From positions 1 through 5,668 of the forward strand of contig CAMLET010000240.1 in NCBI GenBank assembly GCA_946479125.1: DNA of 5,668 nucleotides, read 5' to 3'. Both the position numbers and the translations under genes were made by a program. Of this stretch, positions 1 to 4,788 are shown piece after piece. Position 1 is the first letter of the stretch, and each line of letters starts with the position of its first letter. The notes beneath the pieces were generated by a model. It saw nothing but the letters and a program-made list of their open reading frames with translations, had not been told where the DNA came from and searched no databases. The DNA is from an uncultured Flavobacteriales bacterium (GTDB lineage: Bacteria > Bacteroidota > Bacteroidia > Flavobacteriales > Crocinitomicaceae).

Positions 1-322
1 TATCCGACATTGGCAACAATGCACCAACTTTGATAATTTCTTCGTTGATTTTTCCTGTTTCATCTTGAAATACATTCAATGGAATTGGAACAATTTTCTC
101 TGGAGCGTGAACACCGTATGCATCTTCACTTTTCACAGAAAAAGTTGCTGTTTCACCAGCGGACAATCCATGAATTTCCTCTTCGAAAGTTGGTAATAAA
201 CGCTCAACACCGTATAAAAACTGCATTGGACGATCATTTGATGTAGCTTCGATATGCTCTTTTGTCTCGTTGTCGCTCAATGAGTAATTCAGGGTAACAA
301 CTGTGTTTACGTCTACTTTCAT
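1..322 (-). CDS. slyD: SlyD-like FKBP-type peptidyl-prolyl cis-trans isomerase, N-terminal part (runs off window)
   Basis: Read on the minus strand from the ATG at 322-320, 107 complete codons are open to the window edge, so the C-terminus is missing. The protein begins MKVDVNTVVTLNYSLSD. It continues with the FKBP core: QFLYGVERLLPTFEEEI at about residues 34-50, GLSAGE at 52-57, and the flap motif DAYG at 67-70. VPIPLNVF at 78-85 leads into what looks like the start of the SlyD insert-in-flap domain (residues 86-107). This order is that of SlyD, a cytoplasmic folding helper combining prolyl isomerase and chaperone activity. The metal-binding tail found in some SlyD proteins cannot be assessed. 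The gene lies 200 bases beyond the aromatic operon and has its own TAnnTTTG element just upstream, so it is probably a separate unit. No Shine-Dalgarno sequence is present; an AT-rich run precedes the ATG. The family call is firm; the symbol is by family resemblance. Confidence 0.88.
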   Translation of the reverse strand, partial: MKVDVNTVVTLNYSLSDNETKEHIEATSNDRPMQFLYGVERLLPTFEEEIHGLSAGETATFSVKSEDAYGVHAPEKIVPIPLNVFQDETGKINEEIIKVGALLPMSD

Positions 323-337
323 TTAAAAAAATTTTGG

Positions 338-345
338 CAAAGATA
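338..345 (-). promoter_or_regulatory. Bacteroidota -7 promoter element (TATCTTTG) before slyD
   Basis: The minus strand reads TATCTTTG, an exact match to the TAnnTTTG -7 consensus of Bacteroidota housekeeping promoters. It ends 15 bases before the slyD ATG, so the 5' leader would be only about ten bases. No convincing TTG-type -33 element is visible at the expected 17-23 base spacing, so this is a -7-only prediction. Confidence 0.55.
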
Positions 346-395
346 CATATATGGACTTAATACCATTTACACTTTCTTACTGAAGATTTAGTTCT

Positions 396-500
396 TTTCC
401 CACAAATGCGCAAATACGACTTCGTCGTTGGCTCGCCTAACGGACTCGCAAATTAAGAGGGCGTCCGTTAAGCGCACAATATTTGTGTCTTTGAGGGAAA
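396..500. repeat. GC-rich imperfect dyad in the spacer between the DAHP synthase gene and slyD
   Basis: Several inverted arms are nested around one centre. TAACGGAC (438-445) pairs with GTCCGTTA (463-470), extended by CGC (434-436) with GCG (472-474) across one mismatch. Outside this, CACAAAT (401-407) is complementary to ATTTGTG (481-487), and TTTCCC (396-401) to GGGAAA (495-500). A local hairpin ACGAC-TTC-GTCGT lies at 416-428. The block is visibly more GC-rich than the flanking DNA. It occupies most of the 200-base spacer after the last operon gene, so it could act as a 3' RNA stabiliser, a termination region without a U-tract, or a dispersed palindromic repeat. No coding potential was recognised. 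The pairing is seen; the role is unknown. Confidence 0.5.
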
Positions 501-502
501 GT

Positions 503-518
503 GATCGGCTGGTCGATC
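503..518 (-). other. Small hairpin just after the DAHP synthase/chorismate mutase stop codon
   Basis: GATCG (503-507) and CGATC (514-518) form a five-base-pair stem with a six-base loop, beginning five bases past the TAG stop at 525-523. On the transcript it is followed by ACTTTCCC, so there is no real U-tract. It is at best a weak or factor-assisted 3' end for the operon. Confidence 0.3.
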
Positions 519-522
519 CAAC

Positions 523-1626
523 CTATACTTGTTCTGAGGCCTTGTTTAGGATTTTGACCTGAATAGCAATCGATTCCTCATGCATTGCAGTTAGAAATTT
601 CTCAATGAAAACTGGATTCAAATTCAATTCTTCTGCCTGACTTAATCGCTTTTTCAGTACTTCGTCCCAACGATTCAGCTGCAGAACTGTAAGGTTATTA
701 TCTCGCTTGAATTCACCGATCTTCTCAATAATATCTCTTCTCTCAGCAAGCAATCTCAACAGTTTATCGTCTGCTTTGTCGATTTGCTTTCTAAGCATTA
801 CCAGTTGTTTTTCTGCAGGAGCAGCTTTGGCGTGAAGTGAGCGCAATTCCAAACGATGAATCATTGCAATTAGTGATTCTGGAGTTACTTGCTGCGCTGC
901 ATCACTCAATGCTACTGCCGGATTGATATGCGTTTCTATCATCAAACCACGCATTTCTAAATCCATTGCTTTTTGAGAAAGTGGTTCGATCAGATCTCTT
1001 CGTCCACCAATATGACTTGGATCACAAATCACTGGAAGATTCGGAATCAAACGCATCAACTCTATAGCCATGTTCCAGTTTGGAGCATTTCTGTATTTAC
1101 TTTTCACGGTTGAAGAACAGCCACGGTGAATGGCTCCAATTTTTGTAATTCCCGCTTGATTCAAACGCTCCAAAGCACCAATCCACAATTGCAAATCCGG
1201 ATTTACAGGGTTTTTTACCAAAACTGGAATGTCAACTCCTTTAAGCGCATCAGCGATTTCCTGCACAGAAAACGGATTCACAGTTGTACGAGCTCCAACC
1301 CAAAGTACATCGATTCCCGCTTTTAAACATTCTTCAACGTGTTTTGCGTTCGCTACTTCTGTCGCGGTTCGCATTCCTGTTTCTTGTTTTACCGTTTTCA
1401 TCCATTCCAAACCGATACTTCCAACACCTTCAAAAGCATTTGGTCGTGTTCGTGGTTTCCAGATTCCAGCACGGAAAATATTATTCGGAAAAGCTTTAAC
1501 TATTTCGTTTGCTGTTGCCAGCATTTGTTCTTCACTTTCAGCGCTGCAAGGGCCGCTGATCAATACATTATCGACAGTTGGACTTACCCAATCTTCGAAT
1601 TTTGTGATATTTAGATTTATTTCCAT
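523..1626 (-). CDS. Bifunctional DAHP synthase / chorismate mutase (AroQ-type domain at C-terminus)
   Basis: A 367-residue cytoplasmic enzyme. The N-terminal two thirds (about 15-260) is a class I DAHP synthase barrel that condenses phosphoenolpyruvate and erythrose 4-phosphate. Visible motifs are GPCSAES (25-31), KPRT (57-60), GART (111-114), LVKNP (136-140), IHRG (166-169), DPSHIGG (202-208) and ETHINP (231-236). By comparison with E. coli AroG the metal ligands should be C27, H205, E231 and D242. Residues 270-360 are an AroQ chorismate mutase. R279, R296, K307, R319 and Q356 align with E. coli R11, R28, K39, R51 and Q88, so this active site looks intact. The ATG lies three bases after the tyrA stop, making this the last operon gene. 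There is no ACT domain. In fused DAHP synthases the mutase domain often also serves for feedback control, which is inference here. Confidence 0.95.
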   Translation of the reverse strand: MEINLNITKFEDWVSPTVDNVLISGPCSAESEEQMLATANEIVKAFPNNIFRAGIWKPRTRPNAFEGVGSIGLEWMKTVKQETGMRTATEVANAKHVEECLKAGIDVLWVGARTTVNPFSVQEIADALKGVDIPVLVKNPVNPDLQLWIGALERLNQAGITKIGAIHRGCSSTVKSKYRNAPNWNMAIELMRLIPNLPVICDPSHIGGRRDLIEPLSQKAMDLEMRGLMIETHINPAVALSDAAQQVTPESLIAMIHRLELRSLHAKAAPAEKQLVMLRKQIDKADDKLLRLLAERRDIIEKIGEFKRDNNLTVLQLNRWDEVLKKRLSQAEELNLNPVFIEKFLTAMHEESIAIQVKILNKASEQV

Positions 1627-1629
1627 TTT

Positions 1630-2472
1630 CTATTTCAGTATTCTGCGAACCTCATTTGCCGCAATCATTAATTCTTTTGTTTCCGTCGTTTTGTCCTTTT
1701 CTATCAGCTGATAAAATGCATTCAGATTTTCAATATAACTTCCAAGAGCATCAAGAATATTGGATTTGTTTTGAGCAAATATGGAGCTCCACATTTCGGG
1801 AGAACTCTTTGCTAAGCGAACGGTAGATTCGAAACCTGAACCTGCCAAGTTGAAGATATTCTCTTCATTTTTTTCCATATTCAATACTGTTAATCCAAGC
1901 ATAAAAGAGGAAACGTGTGACAAATGACTCACGTATGCCAACTGTCTGTCATGTTCGTCGGCATCTCTAAAGGTAGTATGCATTCCAACAGATTCAAAGA
2001 GTTCCACCACATTATTTAGGGCTAACTTGTCAGATTTCTCAGCTTCGCAAATGATATTCAACTTTCCGTTAAATAATCCGTCAACTGCGGCATTTGGACC
2101 GCTATTTTCTGTTCCTGCAATTGGATGAGCTGCTACAAACTGGTCACGTTTCGGATGCATAGAAACGGTTTCACAGATTGTTTTTTTGGTAGATCCTACA
2201 TCTGTTACAACGGCATGATCAGGTATAAGATCCAGAACTTTTGGAAGCATTTTTTGAATGCTTTTCACCGGAGTTGCAAGAATTATTATATCACAAGTAC
2301 TGCAAATTTCTTCGAAGGCAAGTACAGCATTTACCAAACCTTTTTCCAATGCAATTTTTGATTCTTCTTCGCTAAAAAAGGAAGAAAAGATCTGTGATGA
2401 AAAGCCGTTTTTTCGGAGAGAAATAGCTAAAGATCCGCCAATAAGCCCAAGTCCGATTATGCCTACTTTCAT
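1630..2472 (-). CDS. tyrA: Prephenate dehydrogenase
   Basis: A 280-residue enzyme that oxidatively decarboxylates prephenate to 4-hydroxyphenylpyruvate, the tyrosine branch. From the chosen start it opens MKVGIIGLGLIGGS, the dinucleotide-binding GxGxxG turn at 7-12. It continues with ATPV (66-69), DVGSTK (91-96), HPIAGTENSGP (116-126, H116 the likely catalytic histidine), HDRQLAYVSHLSH (174-186) and STVRLAKSSPEMW (216-228, R219 a likely prephenate contact). There is no ACT domain. An in-frame ATG 36 bases upstream (2508-2506) would add 12 polar residues and overlap the aminotransferase gene by 16 bases. I prefer the inner ATG because family members begin directly at the first Rossmann strand, but the longer form is possible. 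Oddly, the end of the second strand reads IFSSFFSEEE, with no acidic residue where NAD-dependent enzymes usually have one. The gene lies between the aminotransferase gene (20-base gap) and the DAHP synthase gene (3-base gap). Confidence 0.93.
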   Translation of the reverse strand: MKVGIIGLGLIGGSLAISLRKNGFSSQIFSSFFSEEESKIALEKGLVNAVLAFEEICSTCDIIILATPVKSIQKMLPKVLDLIPDHAVVTDVGSTKKTICETVSMHPKRDQFVAAHPIAGTENSGPNAAVDGLFNGKLNIICEAEKSDKLALNNVVELFESVGMHTTFRDADEHDRQLAYVSHLSHVSSFMLGLTVLNMEKNEENIFNLAGSGFESTVRLAKSSPEMWSSIFAQNKSNILDALGSYIENLNAFYQLIEKDKTTETKELMIAANEVRRILK

Positions 2473-2492
2473 TTGAGAGTTGTATTCTGAGT

Positions 2493-3677
2493 TTATCGAA
2501 GTGTCCATTCTTTAATTCGGTTTAATGCATTTGTCAAAGTTTCGATGTTCGAACACAAAGAAATTCGAATGTGGTGATTTCCTTCGGTTCCGAAAATGAA
2601 TCCGGGTGTAATGAAAACATTGGCTTCGTATAGTAAATCATCGATAAGATTTTCCACTGAAATGCCTACTGGAATTCTTCCCCAAACAAACATTCCAACT
2701 TGATTATCTAATACTGTACAATTCAATTCATTCATGATTTCTAGTGCAATTTTTTTTCTTTCGGAGTAAATGTTATTTTGCTCATTGTGCCATGAAGAAT
2801 CGTTTTTAAGCGCTTCAATTGCCGCTTCCTGTAAACCGAGAAACATTCCAGAATCCATATTGCTTTTTACTTTCAAAATGGTAGCGAGAAGATCTTCGTT
2901 TCCTGCAATCCAGCCAATTCGCCAACCAGCCATGTTGTGTGACTTACTCAAGGAATTCAATTCAATTGCGACTTCTTTCGCTCCAGGAATGCTAAGAATT
3001 GAAATTGGTTCATCATTCAGAATTAAACTGTATGGATTATCGTTTACTACGAGAATATGATGTTTATGCGCAAATTCAATTAGTCGTTCGAGCAATTCAA
3101 AACTTCCTTTTATTCCGGTCGGCATGTGCGGAAAATTTACCCACATGATCTTTACTTTGGATAGATCAGTTTTCTCCAGAGCTTCGAAATTTATAGCTAA
3201 TTCATTTTGGTTGTTTACTGAATAGAAACGGCATTTTCCTCCAACCAGATTAGTAACCGAAGAGTAAGTCGGATAACCAGGATTAGGAATCAGAACTTCA
3301 TCTCCAGGATTCAAAAAAGCCATGGAAATGTGCATGATTCCTTCTTTGGAACCCATTAGGGGCAGAATCTCAGAGTCTGGATTTACTTCAGCATTGAACG
3401 TACGGTGCATCCAGTTTGAAATCGCAGTTCGAAACGCGGGAGTTCCTTTGTAACTCTGGTAACCGTGACTTTTAGGATTTGCAGCAACTTCTTGCAAACG
3501 CTGAATTGTAGCTTCGGAAGGAGCTAAATCCGGACTTCCAATTCCCAAATTGATGATTTGCTTTCCAGCTTTATTCAATTCAGCAATTTCAGCCAGTTTC
3601 GTTGAGAAGTAGTATTCCTCAACCTTCGCCAATCTGTTTGCAGGTGCAATGATTGTTTTAGTTTTGAGCAATTCCAT
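2493..3677 (-). CDS. Class I (fold type I) PLP-dependent aminotransferase, probably for aromatic keto acids or prephenate
   Basis: A 394-residue enzyme with the fold type I aminotransferase motifs: NLGIGSPDL (43-51), GYQSYKGTPAFR (72-83), NPGYPTY (132-138), NFPHMPTG (181-188), NDNPY (212-216), SLSKSHNMAGWRIGW (242-256) with K245 as the PLP lysine, and RISL (371-374) with R371 as the likely substrate-carboxylate arginine. I chose the ATG at 3677-3675. The open frame continues upstream, but its next possible start is a TTG at 3704, which would deepen the overlap with pheA to 47 bases. With the ATG the overlap is 20 bases, suggesting translational coupling. Lying between pheA and tyrA, it most likely transaminates phenylpyruvate and 4-hydroxyphenylpyruvate, or prephenate itself. 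Sequence alone does not settle the substrate, and aspartate or LL-diaminopimelate aminotransferase homologues look similar. The NFPHMPTG motif departs from the common NNPTG form. Confidence 0.9.
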   Translation of the reverse strand: MELLKTKTIIAPANRLAKVEEYYFSTKLAEIAELNKAGKQIINLGIGSPDLAPSEATIQRLQEVAANPKSHGYQSYKGTPAFRTAISNWMHRTFNAEVNPDSEILPLMGSKEGIMHISMAFLNPGDEVLIPNPGYPTYSSVTNLVGGKCRFYSVNNQNELAINFEALEKTDLSKVKIMWVNFPHMPTGIKGSFELLERLIEFAHKHHILVVNDNPYSLILNDEPISILSIPGAKEVAIELNSLSKSHNMAGWRIGWIAGNEDLLATILKVKSNMDSGMFLGLQEAAIEALKNDSSWHNEQNNIYSERKKIALEIMNELNCTVLDNQVGMFVWGRIPVGISVENLIDDLLYEANVFITPGFIFGTEGNHHIRISLCSNIETLTNALNRIKEWTLR

Positions 3678-4503
3678 TCCAAGAAGATTTTTCGTAAATA
3701 CCAAGTACTGAAAGTTGTTGAATCAGATTTTCAACCTCGCTGATAGCTGTTTCAAATTGAGTTCGTTGTTTCCATTCCATATCGATATGGAAAGAGTATT
3801 CGTAAGGTTTCCCAAGAATTGGAATCGACTGAATCTTCGTCAAGTTCAATTCATTTTGCTTGAAAACATTCAGAACATCTACCAAAGAACCGGTTTCGTG
3901 TTTTAATTCCAGAAATAGTGAAGCCTTGTTTGCTTTTTCGTTCTGGATCTCTGATTTACTTAGAATCAGAAATCGCGTGAAATTGGCTTTGTTCGTTTCA
4001 ATTCCTTCAGCTAAAACTTCCAAATCGTACAATTCTGCACTCAATGAATTGGCAATGGCAGCATGTCCAATCAACTGCTTTTCCTGAATATTTTTTGCAG
4101 CAAGTGCAGTGTCTTCCATTTCAATGGTTGAAACTTCATCCAGATCTTGAAGAAAATGTTCGCATTGTTTCAATGCCATGTGGTGCGAAGAAACAGAATG
4201 AATTTCTTTCAGTTTGGTTCCTTGAAGCGCAAGCAAATTCATTTTGATAGGCAAATAGATTTCACCACAAACAAAAAATCGATATTCCTGAAGCAGAGCA
4301 TAGTTTTGCAGAATACTTCCTGCAATTGTGTTCTCAATGGCCATCACTGCATAATCAGCAGTACCATTCTTCAACTGTTCACACAGCTCTCTGAAATTCA
4401 GACATTCAATGAAATTTAACTCCGACTTGAAATAGTCTTGAGCGGCTTGCTGGTGAAAGCAACCTTGAATTCCCTGAATGGCGATTTGTTGTTTGTTCTT
4501 CAT
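3658..4503 (-). CDS. pheA: Prephenate dehydratase with C-terminal ACT domain
   Basis: A 281-residue monofunctional enzyme that converts prephenate to phenylpyruvate, the phenylalanine branch. The catalytic half shows IENTIAGS (56-63), SSHHMALKQC (105-114), GHAAIAN (146-152) and the hallmark NFTRF (174-178), whose Thr-Arg-Phe is needed for catalysis. Residues about 194-275 form an ACT regulatory domain with GSLVDVL (205-211). Where classical enzymes have ESRP, this one has QSIP (225-228), so phenylalanine sensing may differ. There is no N-terminal chorismate mutase domain, unlike E. coli PheA; that activity is on the DAHP synthase fusion downstream. It is the first structural gene of the operon, beginning 15 bases after the attenuator stem and overlapping the aminotransferase gene by 20 bases. 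AUGUAA, a start-stop pair, sits one base before its ATG. No Shine-Dalgarno sequence is seen. Confidence 0.95.
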   Translation of the reverse strand: MKNKQQIAIQGIQGCFHQQAAQDYFKSELNFIECLNFRELCEQLKNGTADYAVMAIENTIAGSILQNYALLQEYRFFVCGEIYLPIKMNLLALQGTKLKEIHSVSSHHMALKQCEHFLQDLDEVSTIEMEDTALAAKNIQEKQLIGHAAIANSLSAELYDLEVLAEGIETNKANFTRFLILSKSEIQNEKANKASLFLELKHETGSLVDVLNVFKQNELNLTKIQSIPILGKPYEYSFHIDMEWKQRTQFETAISEVENLIQQLSVLGIYEKSSWNGIAQN

Positions 4504-4511
4504 TTTACATC

Positions 4512-4544
4512 AAAAAAAAATCCCGGATCGTAAGACCCGGGATT
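4512..4544 (-). terminator. Intrinsic terminator (attenuator) in front of pheA
   Basis: On the minus strand AATCCCGGGTC (4544-4534) pairs with GATCCGGGATT (4529-4519), giving an 11-base-pair GC-rich stem with one G-U pair and a UUAC loop. Nine T residues follow (4520-4512, the first two inside the stem). It lies between an aromatic-rich leader ORF and pheA and points in the direction of the operon, so it should cut off transcription before the structural genes unless prevented. The U-tract ends eight bases before the pheA ATG, so the hairpin may also hinder ribosome binding. Confidence 0.92.
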
Positions 4545-4601
4545 CGTATTATTTCGTACTTCTTTTTACGCAATATTAGTCCAGGGCCTCGATCCGAGTC
4601 C
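4533..4601 (-). promoter_or_regulatory. Predicted antiterminator pairing that competes with the attenuator
   Basis: Leader bases 4601-4594 (GGACTCGG) can pair with CCGGGTCT (4540-4533), the 5' arm of the terminator. This gives eight pairs including two G-U, plus two more after a bulged C4541. CTCGGATCG (4598-4590) can instead pair with CGATCCGGG (4530-4522), the loop and 3' arm, with nine pairs including one G-U. GAGGCCC (4590-4584) can pair with GGGTCTT (4538-4532). Any of these would break the terminator. CTCG-GAT-CGAG (4598-4588) can also close on itself and hide these bases. The complementarity is seen; the switching is inferred by analogy with the trp and phe attenuators of enteric bacteria. 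Confidence 0.65.
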
Positions 4602-4641
4602 AGAAGAAATAATAGCTAAAGAAGTTGTTTGACATTTTCAT
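4576..4641 (-). CDS. Aromatic-rich leader peptide of the Phe/Tyr operon (attenuation control peptide)
   Basis: A 21-codon ORF from ATG at 4641-4639 to TAA at 4578-4576. It starts MKMSNN; residues 7-14 are FFSYYFFW, so seven of eight consecutive codons are aromatic (four Phe, two Tyr, one Trp). It ends TRIEALD. It follows a good Bacteroidota promoter and stands 31 bases ahead of an intrinsic terminator, with antiterminator pairings beginning at the Trp codon. This is the layout of a ribosome-mediated attenuator. When charged aromatic tRNAs are scarce the ribosome should stall in the aromatic run and let the antiterminator form; otherwise it runs to the stop codon, covers that segment and termination follows. 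The peptide itself probably has no other function. It is not a sequence homologue of E. coli PheL, only an analogue. Met3 (4635) is an alternative start; it leaves the aromatic run intact. Confidence 0.9.
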   Translation of the reverse strand: MKMSNNFFSYYFFWTRIEALD

Positions 4642-4648
4642 TTCGAAG

Positions 4649-4679
4649 CAAATGTAGGATTAATTTTTTAACTGCAAAA
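4649..4679 (-). promoter_or_regulatory. Promoter of the leader peptide and Phe/Tyr operon
   Basis: The minus strand shows TTTTG (4679-4675), an 18-base spacer, then TACATTTG (4656-4649), an exact TAnnTTTG match. Both elements and the spacing agree with the Bacteroidota -33/-7 promoter. Only seven bases separate the -7 element from the leader ATG, so the start of transcription should fall at or within a few bases of that ATG. Confidence 0.8.
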
Positions 4680-4688
4680 TTTATTTTT

Positions 4689-4709
4689 CACAATCAAACA
4701 TGATTAGTG
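4689..4709. promoter_or_regulatory. Short dyad upstream of the operon promoter (possible protein-binding site)
   Basis: AATCA (4692-4696) and TGATT (4701-4705) are inverted around AACA, flanked by CAC (4689-4691) and GTG (4707-4709) with one extra base on one side. It lies about ten bases upstream of the -33 element, where an activator or repressor might bind. The region is AT-rich, so chance is a fair explanation. Confidence 0.25.
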
Positions 4710-4755
4710 TTTTAAAATTAACATAGAGAATTAGAGGACGATCGATTTTTGAACC

Positions 4756-4788
4756 GCAAAGCATCTCGACTATGCTCGATCACCTTGC
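4756..4788 (-). repeat. REP-like imperfect hairpin directly after the phospholipase/nuclease stop codon
   Basis: On the transcript GCAAGG (4788-4783) pairs with CTTTGC (4761-4756, one G-U), and TCGA (4779-4776) with TCGA (4769-4766) nearer the loop. The core GAGCATAGTCGAGA resembles, from memory, the small GAGCGNAGTCGAAG-type palindromic repeats scattered in many flavobacterial genomes. It begins at the base after the TAG stop. There is no U-tract, so it may protect the 3' end or terminate weakly. A database search would be needed to show that it is repeated. Confidence 0.4.

Noticed and set aside
323..331. T-run before slyD as an intrinsic terminator
   Set aside because: No GC-rich hairpin immediately precedes it on the transcript. 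It is more likely the AT-rich translation start region of slyD.
435..473. Integron attC site
   Set aside because: The end boxes match the loose consensus, but the distance between them (39 bases in all) is below known attC lengths. There is no integrase, attI or cassette-like gene nearby, and the match can arise from the palindrome itself.
1229..1711. 160-codon plus-strand ORF and other plus-strand ORFs
   Set aside because: They lie antisense to well-conserved enzymes, have low-complexity translations without recognisable motifs, and are best explained as shadows of the real genes.
2473..2508. Longer tyrA start at 2508
   Set aside because: A true ATG, and possible because it would overlap the aminotransferase stop. 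It adds only a short polar stretch before a Rossmann strand that normally begins the protein, so it is less likely but not excluded.
3678..3704. Extended aminotransferase start at 3704
   Set aside because: The codon there is TTG, not ATG. It would add nine residues not typical of the family and deepen the overlap with pheA to 47 bases. The ATG at 3677 is a better start.
4504..4660. T-box or other tRNA- or ligand-sensing riboswitch upstream of pheA
   Set aside because: No T-box consensus or specifier stem was seen. The interval is largely filled by the leader ORF and terminator, which explain it better as ribosome-mediated attenuation.
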